From NCBI RefSeq assembly GCF_003990355.1, contig NZ_CP034670.1, positions 2,046,001-2,110,000 of the forward strand: a stretch of DNA of 64,000 nt, read 5' to 3'. Both the position numbers and the translations under genes were made by a program. Source of the stretch: Eikenella corrodens (GTDB lineage: Bacteria > Pseudomonadota > Gammaproteobacteria > Burkholderiales > Neisseriaceae). The notes under the pieces were generated by a model that was not told the DNA's origin, ran no database searches, and saw nothing but the letters and a program-made list of their open reading frames with translations. Below, piece after piece: positions 34,857 to 42,448 of this stretch (the stretch's first letter is position 1; each line of letters begins with the position of its first letter).

Positions 34857-35534
34857 TTAAGTATCTATGAATACTTCTATACTTTCAGCGATTTGTCTTG
34901 TAAAATTATTCCTATCAACTGCTTCTCGATAATTTGTTTGTATATTTATACCTATTATTAATTCTCTATTCTCCCATAATAAATTATTGATACTATCTAA
35001 TTCAAAATTATTAGAGCAATACAAGTCATCAAATTTATCTGTAGTTATTTTTTTTGCCAAATAATGTAAATCTCCATAAAATAAAATATCATAGGCATCT
35101 AAAAGCAATGACATTTTATCACCAACAGCTAGTGTATTCATATATTTACCCTTGTATTCATTTTGTAAACATATATTTGACAATATATAGTCACCAATTT
35201 TCTTTTTATTAAACTCTAAAATTACTGAATTGTTCCAGTACGCATATATATTGTCAATTAAATCTCCATTCCACTCCCAAGGGTCCTTATGATATATACA
35301 CCATATATTTTTAGTTTTTATTATTTTATTTTCCTTCATGCTTGTATCATAATTTTCATATGGAATATCTAGTGCAATATTACACACCGTTACATCATTA
35401 TCTGTTACATTAATATAATCTATGTTCTTTATAAAATAACTAAAATTTAATCCTAGCCTAATATTAGCAGCACCAATATTAGGCTCTATTTCTGCATATA
35501 AATCTGGGATTACTTTATAACTAAGATCAATCAT
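34857..35534 (-). CDS. Immunity-like protein, cassette 2
   Basis: A 225-residue, AT-rich, acidic protein starting MIDLSYKVIPDLYAEIEP. It has no membrane segment or known motif. Its ATG overlaps the last codons of the toxin tail (cassette 2), which is the normal arrangement for contact-dependent toxin-immunity pairs. The longer upstream start (MKQGDGS) lies inside the toxin frame and was rejected. Confidence 0.6.
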   Translation of the reverse strand: MIDLSYKVIPDLYAEIEPNIGAANIRLGLNFSYFIKNIDYINVTDNDVTVCNIALDIPYENYDTSMKENKIIKTKNIWCIYHKDPWEWNGDLIDNIYAYWNNSVILEFNKKKIGDYILSNICLQNEYKGKYMNTLAVGDKMSLLLDAYDILFYGDLHYLAKKITTDKFDDLYCSNNFELDSINNLLWENRELIIGINIQTNYREAVDRNNFTRQIAESIEVFIDT

Positions 35535-35636
35535 GCTTCCATCCCCCTGCTTCATATCTTAACACTCTTCCATCCTTATCTAAGTAAATTTGGCGATTTG
35601 TAATAGTTCCTGGCTTAAAACCTGCATCAGCAAGAG
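35527..35636 (-). pseudogene. Toxin C-terminal tail remnant, cassette 2
   Basis: Reads TLADAGFKPGTITNRQIYLD then KDGRVLRYEAGGWKHD and stop on the minus strand. KPGTITNRQIYLDKDG is typical of the last residues of Rhs/MafB/CdiA-type toxin tips. The frame enters from the GTTGGGTTA repeat and has no start. The stop overlaps the immunity gene start. Confidence 0.65.
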
Positions 35637-35701
35637 TAGGTTGGGTTAGCCGCAGGCGTAACCCAACAAATAAAGTGGAATGTTGGGTTTACCAACCCAA
35701 C
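35628..35701. repeat. GTTGGGTTA repeats, copies 2 and 3, with right 21-bp direct repeat
   Basis: Stem GTTGGGTTA/TAACCCAAC at 35640-35667 and GTTGGGTT/AACCCAAC at 35682-35701. On the minus strand the first is followed directly by the cassette-2 toxin tail, mirroring cassette 1. Confidence 0.7.
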
Positions 35702-35833
35702 CTACCGACTGAAATTTATAAATAGCCTTTCCCGATGCTATTATGGCCGAATAGGGGTATTTTTTTTAAAAATAAGATAGGAAAATATAGAGAATTTCTC
35801 GAGTAAATAACAAGAACTATCTTTTATGATTTT

Positions 35834-36346
35834 CTACATAGAAATCAATTTTTTAACATCAAATATACTAGGATCTTCTAGATAATTATAAGGTTTATCT
35901 AAACTAAAATAAGCTAAGGCCTTTAAAAATACCTCTGGTGGAAGATAATTATGTTTAGTAACATAATGATACACTAGAGTAGGAAAGCAAAATACATAAT
36001 CTCTATTAACACTTGGAATAATTACCTCATTTTTACCAAGAATCATTTCCCTGCCGCTATCATCATGTAAACTAACTTTAGATTTACAAAAAGGGCATCT
36101 AAATGGTTCCCCCATCATATGCATTCTATGCACAATAATATTTTTAGGGTGATGCTGAATTCCACAAAACTCATCATCCGGCATCTGATCCAAGTCAAGA
36201 AGTATTATTTCTTTTAACTTAGTGACTAAAGACGTGTTCATCAAACCTTTATAGTAAGTATATCCATTATCTAGCCAACCTATATTAAGTACTTTAGGAT
36301 AAATTGAAAATTCACTTCTAACTGGTTCTAAATCAGGATAAAACAT
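35834..36346 (-). CDS. Immunity-like protein, cassette 3
   Basis: A 170-residue AT-rich protein. MFYPDLEPVRSEFSIYPKVL, NIGWLDNGYTYYKG and YHYVTKHNYLPPEVFLKAL are conserved-looking blocks of a small family often found after toxins (DUF7919-like; the name is from memory). It also has FRCPFCKSK, a possible zinc knuckle. It starts 10 bases after the stop of the cassette-3 toxin tail. Confidence 0.6.
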   Translation of the reverse strand: MFYPDLEPVRSEFSIYPKVLNIGWLDNGYTYYKGLMNTSLVTKLKEIILLDLDQMPDDEFCGIQHHPKNIIVHRMHMMGEPFRCPFCKSKVSLHDDSGREMILGKNEVIIPSVNRDYVFCFPTLVYHYVTKHNYLPPEVFLKALAYFSLDKPYNYLEDPSIFDVKKLISM

Positions 36347-36356
36347 TATTTAATAC

Positions 36357-36646
36357 CTATTTATAATATGATGTACATGTTGCTAGAGCTATACATCCAG
36401 ATTTTGGTTTAATTAAATCGCTTAAACTAGTTGCTGATTCAACTGTTGTAGAATTCTCATAAATAATCAGTTTATCAGGTGCTTTTATAGTGTAATTTGG
36501 CATCGAGCTGCCGGGTGGAAATACTTGTAATTTACTAGTATCGCTCATAATTCTATCAATTAAATTTGGATCTCTAATCCTTTTTCTAGCAATCCACTCT
36601 TGAACGATTTTACTTCTAGTTGCATTATTATATAGGAAATCGTCGT
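36357..36646 (-). pseudogene. Toxin C-terminal fragment, cassette 3
   Basis: About 96 codons remain open from the edge of the MITE-like element: HDDFLYNNATRSKIVQEW, then the later part beginning MSDTSKLQVFPPGSSMPNYT and ending GCIALATCTSYYK. The end resembles the C-terminal region of secreted toxin or Stv-like domains (APDKLIIYENSTTV, LSDLIKPKSG). The N-terminal part is replaced by the element at 36647. A 63-codon ATG frame exists inside but is probably not an independent gene. Confidence 0.55.
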
Positions 36647-36819
36647 GTTGTTTACACTTTCTCTACGGCGGATAGCTTTTGTTTTTGCTTGAATTATTCT
36701 TAGGTAGCTATCCGTCATTATCAGGAACAGAGCAGGTTTCCCGTATCTATCGACATTCTTGACAATGCCGGATAGCTGCTCAAACAGGTCTTCAAGCAAA
36801 AGCCGAAAGTGTAAACAAC
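36647..36819. mobile_element. MITE-like element or deleted IS (173 bp)
   Basis: Perfect 15-bp terminal inverted repeats GTTGTTTACACTTTC (36647-36661) and complement (36805-36819). Inside, a minus-strand frame LFEQLSGIVKNVDRYGKP looks like a decayed transposase fragment. It cuts off the cassette-3 toxin. No target duplication is evident. Confidence 0.65.
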
Positions 36820-36837
36820 GCTGTTGATTTCCACACC

Positions 36838-36867
36838 AAAGGCTACCTGAAATTTCAGGTAGCCTTT
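36838..36867 (-). terminator. Perfect DUS palindrome after prfH
   Basis: AAAGGCTACCTGAAA abuts its exact complement with no spacer. It lies 17 bases beyond the prfH stop and probably ends the rtcB2-prfH operon. Confidence 0.65.
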
Positions 36868-36883
36868 CCCATTGCCCGCGCCA

Positions 36884-37498
36884 TCAAGCCTGTTCGCGGA
36901 AACCTTCCCCTTTAAACACCCGCCTCGGGTTGCCGCGCTCCACTCGATAAAGTAATTTGTGCGCATCGGCGGCATGCCGGCGCAGGGCGGTTTGGTGGTG
37001 TTCGGCCAGCTTGAGCGCGAGCAGCTCCAGCGCGCGTTTTTTGTTGGCGTGCTGGCTGCGCTCGCCCTCAACGCGCACGGCGATGCCGCTGGCGAGGTGG
37101 ACGGCGCGCACGGCGGATTCGGTTTTGTTCACATGCTGCCCGCCTTTGCCGCCGGCGCGGCAGGTTTGGAATTCGATGCCTTCGCTTTCCGGCAGCGCCG
37201 GAATTTCAGGTAGCCTGAACACGCCGATATACCAGTTTTTGCGCGGGTGCTGCGGCCGCAGCGGGCTGGGGCAGGCCCATTGCAGCGTGCCCTGCCAGCT
37301 TGCGGCCAGGCTTTCGGCGCGGCTGCCGGAGAGCTTGAGCACGGCGGAGAGAATGCCGTGTTTGCTCGGGGTTTCTTCCAATATTTCGGCCTCCACACCT
37401 GCCGTTTCAGCCTCGCGCAGGATTTTTTGCAGGGCGAAACGGGCAAACATCTGGCATTCGGCCGGGCCTTGGGCAGTGGAAATTTGCAGATAAATCAT
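36884..37498 (-). CDS. prfH: Peptide chain release factor H
   Basis: A 204-residue release-factor homologue with the GGQ loop at 119-121 (RAGGKGGQHVNKTES) and the following RVEGERSQHANKKRAL basic region, but no stop-codon recognition domain. PrfH is known to release nascent chains from ribosomes whose 16S rRNA is cut at the decoding centre, after which RtcB2 reseals the RNA. Here it is the last of four tightly spaced genes, starting 3 bases after X2. A DUS lies in frame (FRLPEIP). Confidence 0.93.
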   Translation of the reverse strand: MIYLQISTAQGPAECQMFARFALQKILREAETAGVEAEILEETPSKHGILSAVLKLSGSRAESLAASWQGTLQWACPSPLRPQHPRKNWYIGVFRLPEIPALPESEGIEFQTCRAGGKGGQHVNKTESAVRAVHLASGIAVRVEGERSQHANKKRALELLALKLAEHHQTALRRHAADAHKLLYRVERGNPRRVFKGEGFREQA

Positions 37499-37501
37499 GG
37501 G

Positions 37502-38167
37502 TTATTTCCTTTTCATTTTCGGCCGGAACGAATGCTTGGCATCGAAGCCTTTATTGCCGATTTTGTCTTGATCGGGCACAGCCGGGCTGGTTTCGGTCTC
37601 GTTTTTGAGCTGCGAGAGGTATTCGCACAGGTGCTGCCACACGATATCGGGGTCGATGTAGATGCCGAGTACGGAGAGCTGGGGGTTGGCGTAATAGGCA
37701 AACCTGCCTTCCCGCCAGCTGCGCAATCCGGTTTCGCACTCCAGCAGCAGCGGCGCGGCGGGCAGTTCCTCCCGTGAGGCTACGGTTTCGGCTTGGAATT
37801 TCTGGTTTGCACTCAATAAGTAGTCTCCGTATTGCGGCAGGCAATATTCGCCGCCGTCGTGAAAACGGATTTTAGGGTAAATATCCCGGCCGGGATGCGG
37901 CGGGCGGCGAATCACTTCGGCCACATCGAACGAAGTGTAAACACACTCGCCCGTGTTGAACAAATACACGCGCAACCTGCCCACATACAGCGCCGACATG
38001 GCCGCGCATGCGCCGTATTCCTGCTCCCACTCGGCAGGCGGCTTGGGCAGGCCGTACGGGATTTCGGCATCCGGGCTCTGGCGGCGGTCGAACACCAGCA
38101 CGGGGTCGATGCCGTATTTGGCTACTTTGTGATCGTAAAAGTCTTTAAATTTGCTGATTATTTTCAC
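37502..38167 (-). CDS. Uncharacterised protein X2 of the rtcB2-prfH operon
   Basis: A 221-residue soluble protein beginning MKIISKFKDFYDHKVAKYGI, then DPVLVFDRRQSP. Middle: YVGRLRVYLFNTGECVYTS and DGGEYCLPQYGDYL. It ends IYIDPDIVWQHLCEYLSQLK, NKGFDAKHSFRPKMKRK. MKIISKF... and GFD-K-SFR ends recur in a broad uncharacterised bacterial and phage family; I cannot name it. It is intact and lies 4 bases from X1 and 3 bases from prfH, so cotranscription is very likely. Function is inferred only from context: an accessory to ribosome or RNA repair. Confidence 0.75.
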   Translation of the reverse strand: MKIISKFKDFYDHKVAKYGIDPVLVFDRRQSPDAEIPYGLPKPPAEWEQEYGACAAMSALYVGRLRVYLFNTGECVYTSFDVAEVIRRPPHPGRDIYPKIRFHDGGEYCLPQYGDYLLSANQKFQAETVASREELPAAPLLLECETGLRSWREGRFAYYANPQLSVLGIYIDPDIVWQHLCEYLSQLKNETETSPAVPDQDKIGNKGFDAKHSFRPKMKRK

Positions 38168-38171
38168 GACA

Positions 38172-38866
38172 TCATTTCCTTTTCATTTTCGGTCGGAACG
38201 AATGCTTGGCATCGAAGCCTTTGTTGCCGATTTTGTCTTGGTCTGGCACGGCCGGGCTGGTTTCGGCCTCGCTTTTGAGCTGTGAGAGGTATTCGCAAAG
38301 ATACTGCCACACGATATCGGGGTCGATATACACGCCGAGGCCGGAGAGCTGCGGGTTTTCGGCAAAATCTTGGCGGCTGTCGAGCCGGGTGGGCCGGTTT
38401 GGGTCGGCGTAATAGGTGAGTAGCAGCGGCGTATGGCGGTATTTGCGATTATAGGATGGCGGCGGCTGCAGCGGCGGGGGCTGAAGTCGGGCGTTTGGAA
38501 GTGGCGATACCCCGGCCAATAGTAGTTATGGCATTGCGGCAGGCAGTATTCGCTGCCGTCGAGAAAGCGCACCATACTCAGGGAAAAGCGGTGGCGGCGG
38601 TGTTGCAGATACACGGTATCGATGTCGTATGAGCTGTACACCTGCTTCTCAGCAGCAAACAGAAACACGCGCAGGTTGCCGATATACAGCTCGGACACCA
38701 CAGCGCAGGCACCGTACTCCTTCTTCCACTCGGTCGGCGGCTTAGGCAGGCTGCGCAGGATTTCGGCTTCGGGGCTCTGGCGGCGATCGAACACCAGCAC
38801 GGGGTCGATACCGTATTTGGCCACTTTATGATCATAAAAGTCTTTAAATTTACTGATGATTTTCAT
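38172..38866 (-). pseudogene. Uncharacterised protein X1, paralogue of X2, frameshifted
   Basis: The first 32 residues are identical to X2 (MKIISKFKDFYDHKV through RRQSP). Homology continues to YCLPQCHNYYWPGYRHFQTP. At a run of five G (38475-38479) the frame is lost. Shifting by one base restores SYNRKYRHTPLLLTYYADPN and VYIDPDIVWQYLCEYL, with a C-terminal 26 residues identical to X2. The middle is diverged while the ends are the same, as expected from gene conversion between tandem copies. It starts 4 bases after the rtcB2 stop. Real mutation, phase-variable switch or read error cannot be separated here. Confidence 0.7.
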
Positions 38867-38870
38867 AGCA

Positions 38871-40010
38871 TCACTCCCCACAGCCGCCGCTGGTTTTATA
38901 AGTGAGCACCGGCTTGAGGCGGGCTATCGGCTCGATCAGGCCGGCCTGCCGCATGACTTCGATGATGCTGTCGATATTTTTGTAGGCCTGCGGGGCTTCT
39001 TCAAAAATCAAGGCTTTGTCGGCACACACCACGATGCTGCCGAAGGCGGTGCGGCGCAGGCTATCGGCACTGTATTTGTGCGACAGGCGGCCTTTGCATT
39101 CGCCGCGCTGCCATTTGCGGCCGGCGCCGTGGGCGAGCGAATTGAGGGCGATGCTGCAATCGGCAGCCGGTTCGACCAGATAGCTATAATCGCCGCGCGA
39201 GCCGGGAATCAGCACCAAACCGCAGTCGGACGGAGTGGCACCTTTGCGGTGCAGCCAGCCGGTTTCGCCGCCGATTTCGGCCTGTTGCAGGAAGTTGTGG
39301 TGCACATCGAGCAGGCAGCGGCCTTCGGCGTGCCAACGCTCCAGCATGCGCTCGGCAATCAGCAGCCGGTTGGCGCGGGCAAAAGCCAGCGCGTCGTTGT
39401 GTTCGGCCAGGTAGGCGGCGGCTTCGGGGCTGTTTTCATGTAGCCCTTGGTGGCCGTGCGCGTCCACATGGCGGCGCAAAACCTGCTGGCCAAGCCCACG
39501 CGAGCCGCTGTGCACGAGCAGCTGTAGGCAATCGGTATCGAAGTTTTCAGGTAGCCTCTCGGGGCGGTAAACGGTATCCACAGTTTGCAGTTCGGCAAAA
39601 TGGTTGCCGCCGCCAATACTGCCTAAGGCTGCCTGAAAAGGATGCCGCGGCAAGACTTCGTTAATCCGTGCCTGCCAGCTTTCATCCAGCGGCGCATCGA
39701 TGCTGCCAAGCTGTTTGGCCAGCCTGGCGGGTTTGGCTTTGTATGCGGCCAAATCGGTTTGCCACAGCGCCATGCCACAGCCGATATCATTGCCGATGAG
39801 CGCAGGATAAAAACGGCCGAAGCTGAAAAATGCCGCGCCGACGGGATAACCGCGCCCGGCGTGCAAATCGGGCATACCGGCCACCCGGCGCATCTGCGGC
39901 AGGCGGGCAGTGGTTTGGAGTTGTTGGATGGCGTTGCCCTCAATCCAGGTGTTTGAATCAGCTATTAAAACAATGTTTTCAGAAATGATTTGGGGATTTT
40001 GTGTGCCCAT
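38871..40010 (-). CDS. rtcB2: RNA ligase RtcB, RtcB2 subgroup
   Basis: A 379-residue RNA 3'-phosphate/5'-hydroxyl ligase. Metal and GTP residues are visible: MPDLHAGRGYPVG (residues 46-58), IGNDIGCGM with Cys78, IGGGNHF with His137, VHSGSRGLG with His167, VHHNF near 237, and SLAHGAGRKW with the guanylylated His294. The length and pairing with prfH point to RtcB2. The start MGTQNPQIISENI is chosen over an upstream extension with no ribosome site. It heads the operon. Confidence 0.93.
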   Translation of the reverse strand: MGTQNPQIISENIVLIADSNTWIEGNAIQQLQTTARLPQMRRVAGMPDLHAGRGYPVGAAFFSFGRFYPALIGNDIGCGMALWQTDLAAYKAKPARLAKQLGSIDAPLDESWQARINEVLPRHPFQAALGSIGGGNHFAELQTVDTVYRPERLPENFDTDCLQLLVHSGSRGLGQQVLRRHVDAHGHQGLHENSPEAAAYLAEHNDALAFARANRLLIAERMLERWHAEGRCLLDVHHNFLQQAEIGGETGWLHRKGATPSDCGLVLIPGSRGDYSYLVEPAADCSIALNSLAHGAGRKWQRGECKGRLSHKYSADSLRRTAFGSIVVCADKALIFEEAPQAYKNIDSIIEVMRQAGLIEPIARLKPVLTYKTSGGCGE

Positions 40011-40291
40011 AATGTACTTTCTTGCGGCGGATAATTTCGTTTGCGCACAGCCCTGCCCTACCCGCGTAAACACGGCAGCAATAGCTTGAAACGGCAAATA
40101 AATTTATCCACAGAATGCAAACGGCAGGCGCAGCAAAGCAGCGCATCAAATGCAGTTTGCAAAATAGTGAGAAAGCAGCCCGAAGCGGGCGGCACAGAAA
40201 AAGGGAATGGCCTTAGGCTTCTGAGCTGCAAAGAGTTGAACGGAGGATTGAAGTGTACGGCATAGCCAGCTCCTTTCTTTGCAGTGGTGAA

Positions 40292-40395
40292 TATAGTGAA
40301 TTAACAAAAACCAGTACAGCGTTGGCTCGCCTTGCCGTAACGTGTGTACTGTCTGCGGCTCGCCGCCTTGTCCTGATTTTTGTTAATCCACTATA
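40292..40395. repeat. Correia element 11 (104 bp)
   Basis: TATAGTGAATTAAC to GTTAATCCACTATA, standard interior, about 280 bases upstream of rtcB2. Correia elements can supply promoters, so it may affect the operon. Confidence 0.85.
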
Positions 40396-40510
40396 AGTAA
40401 TGAAAACCCGCGCATAGTAGCGGCCGGATACCTACTGCGGCAAGTGCACGGCAGAAAAGGCAGGAGGATTGTTGTATTTTTCCCGCACCATACCAGGTGT
40501 AGCAAACAAT

Positions 40511-40546
40511 AAAAACCGGCTGTCTAATCTATCAGACAGCCGGTTT
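40511..40546 (-). terminator. Terminator of the roadblock-like gene
   Basis: AAACCGGCTGTCT and AGACAGCCGGTTT form a 13-bp stem with an 8-base loop. On the minus strand a TTTTTATT run follows. Confidence 0.85.
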
Positions 40547-40558
40547 CGAATATAGCAA

Positions 40559-40915
40559 TTAGCCCAAGTTGCGTTCGGCGTTAATCAGAGAACGGCGAGC
40601 CAGAGCCAAGTTGGCTTTGCTTCTGTCCAGCACAGAGTACAGGAACAGGCCGTCATGACGGGGCAGCGGGCGCAGCAGGTGGTATTGGGTGCCCAAAGTC
40701 ATCAAGATATCTTCAATTTCGTCTTTCAAACCAAGCATCTGCATGGTTTTGTTTTTGGCACGCATCACCTCGGTGTTACCTGCGGCAGCAATTTCCAAAT
40801 CGATTGAGGGGCTACCGCCGCCGGCCAACAACATGCCGCTAGAATAATCCACTACTGCGGCAGCCAGAGCGCCATCCACGTTCAACATTTCCGCTACGGT
40901 TTTATCGTAATTCAT
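40559..40915 (-). CDS. Roadblock/LC7-like small protein
   Basis: A 118-residue cytoplasmic protein. NVDGALAAAVVDYSSGMLLA followed by EIAAAGNTEVMRAKNKTM and HLLRPLPRHDGLFLYSVLDR has the beta-alpha-beta rhythm of roadblock/LC7 domains. The ATG at 40915 is chosen; a GTG six codons upstream is possible. The partner GTPase is not nearby. Conserved hypothetical in Neisseriaceae as far as I recall. Confidence 0.6.
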   Translation of the reverse strand: MNYDKTVAEMLNVDGALAAAVVDYSSGMLLAGGGSPSIDLEIAAAGNTEVMRAKNKTMQMLGLKDEIEDILMTLGTQYHLLRPLPRHDGLFLYSVLDRSKANLALARRSLINAERNLG

Positions 40916-41428
40916 TTTCGACAAGATCTCCACAAAAACAAAATAAAAACAAATAATTTAAGCTTCCCGAAACCAATTCATACTCTCTACTTTGTAACTC
41001 AGGAAGGTTTGGCAGACTTTATTATCCAAGCAATATCGCCTGCTTCTATTAGTGAGTTGAACTAGGCAGCTGGCTGAAAAAGCTTTTCCACCTTGCCCAA
41101 CGCTGAATCGCAGTATATGCCTTTTGCTTTTCAAAGTAAATATTAACACCGACATAATTGTATGTATTTGATGCATGACAATTTCGGGCATAGCCACCTC
41201 GGCATCATAATATGCTTGTTTTTTATCCTATAAAGCCAGAAATGCCCATACGTTTGCCACCGTCAAACACTGCCCAGACAGCCTATCTTTTACACGACAT
41301 AACCGTTTTCCCGGCTCTTTCCACTCCCCATCCGCCACTCCTCCTATCCCTGCCCTAGCGCAGCAAAGAAGACCTTTGCACCACGCAGGCTTATAATCCC
41401 ATTTTCCCTCTTTTTAAGGTAGCCTCGC
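40916..41428. other. Intergenic stretch before folP
   Basis: About 510 bases. A 79-codon minus-strand frame (40958-41197) has no supporting composition or ribosome site and I do not call it. TATAAT at 41392-41397 lies 32 bases before the folP ATG and is a candidate -10. A one-mismatch DUS precedes the ATG. Confidence 0.4.
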
Positions 41429-42271
41429 ATGACACAACCCATCTGGCAAGCCGGGCGTTTCCGCATCGACTTATCCGTGCCCAAAATCATGGGCATCGTC
41501 AACCTCACCCCAGATTCCTTCTCCGACGGCGGCACTTATTCCCGCAGCGCCCACGCCGCCCTTGGCCATGCCGAACGCCTGCTGGCCGAAGGCGCGCACA
41601 TTCTCGACATCGGCGGCGAATCCACCCGCCCCGGCGCCGCCCACGTTTCCCCCGAAGAAGAATGGGCGCGGCTGCAACCCATCGTGAGCGAAATCGCCAA
41701 ATGGAACGTTCCCCTCAGCGTGGACACCCGCCGCAGCGCCATCATGCAACGCCTGCTCGGCGACGGCCTCTCCGACATCATCAACGACGTATCCGCCCTG
41801 GCAGACGGCGGTGCCGTCGAATTGCTCGCCGCCCACCCCGACACCGGCATCTGCCTGATGCACATGCAGGGGCTGCCCGAAACCATGCAAAACAACCCGC
41901 AATACCAAGATGTGGTAAGCGAAGTGGCAGGCTACCTGAAAGCCCGAGCCCAAGCCTGCCAAGCCGCCGGTATCCGCGCCGAGCGCATCGTGCTCGACCC
42001 CGGCATCGGCTTCGGCAAAAACCTCCAGCACAACATCCAACTCATGCGCCACCTGCCCGATCTGCAGGCACAAACCGGCCTTCCCCTGCTCATCGGCGTA
42101 TCGCGCAAACGCATGATCGGCGAAATCACCGGCGAGGCCGAACCCGCCCAACGCATCCACGGCAGCGTGGCTGCCGCCCTCTATGCCGCCGAACGCGGCG
42201 CCGCCATCCTGCGCGTGCACGACGTGAAAGCTACCGCCGACGCGCTGAAAGTGTGGCAGGCTTTGCGCTAA
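41429..42271 (+). CDS. folP: Dihydropteroate synthase
   Basis: A 280-residue TIM barrel joining pABA with the pterin pyrophosphate in folate synthesis; the sulfonamide target. IMGIVNLTPDSFSDGG and ILDIGGESTRPGA are the two signature loops, and DPGIGFGKNLQHN and GVSRKRMIGE follow. An in-frame DUS encodes GYLKA near residue 170. Normal length. In many Neisseriaceae glmM follows; here a Correia element does. Confidence 0.95.
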   Translation: MTQPIWQAGRFRIDLSVPKIMGIVNLTPDSFSDGGTYSRSAHAALGHAERLLAEGAHILDIGGESTRPGAAHVSPEEEWARLQPIVSEIAKWNVPLSVDTRRSAIMQRLLGDGLSDIINDVSALADGGAVELLAAHPDTGICLMHMQGLPETMQNNPQYQDVVSEVAGYLKARAQACQAAGIRAERIVLDPGIGFGKNLQHNIQLMRHLPDLQAQTGLPLLIGVSRKRMIGEITGEAEPAQRIHGSVAAALYAAERGAAILRVHDVKATADALKVWQALR

Positions 42272-42285
42272 GCCGTTCCAGTATT

Positions 42286-42320
42286 AAAAAGGCTACCTGA
42301 AATTTTCAGGTAGCCTCTTT
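42286..42320. terminator. folP terminator (inverted DUS pair)
   Basis: AGGCTACCTGAAA and TTTCAGGTAGCCT with a 1-base loop, preceded by five A and followed by CTTT. Confidence 0.75.
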
Positions 42321-42341
42321 CCTGCCAATCAGCCGCCGAAC

Positions 42342-42448
42342 TATAGCGGATTAAAATAAAAATGAGACAAGGCGGCAACGCCCGCCGTGTACGGGTAGTA
42401 CATAATGGCGTTGGCAACGCCGTATCATTGCGATTTTAATCCGCTATA
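42342..42448. repeat. Correia element 12, overlapping the MFS gene end
   Basis: TATAGCGGATTAA to TTAATCCGCTATA with a variant interior (GGCAACGCCCGCCGTGTACG). It supplies the last residues and stop of the MFS gene on the minus strand. Confidence 0.8.

Larger units (their letters stand above)
40011..40558. other. Intergenic region upstream of rtcB2
   Basis: About 550 bases. It must carry the operon promoter on the minus strand. I see no convincing sigma-54 site and no rtcR regulator gene. It contains Correia element 11 and a terminator of the next gene. A 16-codon minus-strand frame (40213-40263) with a GGAG site could be a leader peptide, but support is weak. Confidence 0.4.

Noticed and set aside
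40213..40263. 16-codon leader peptide upstream of rtcB2
   Set aside because: It has a GGAG site but lies 200 bases away with no attenuator hairpin; too weak to list.
40958..41197. 79-codon frame between the roadblock-like gene and folP
   Set aside because: No ribosome site, no conserved pattern; likely chance.
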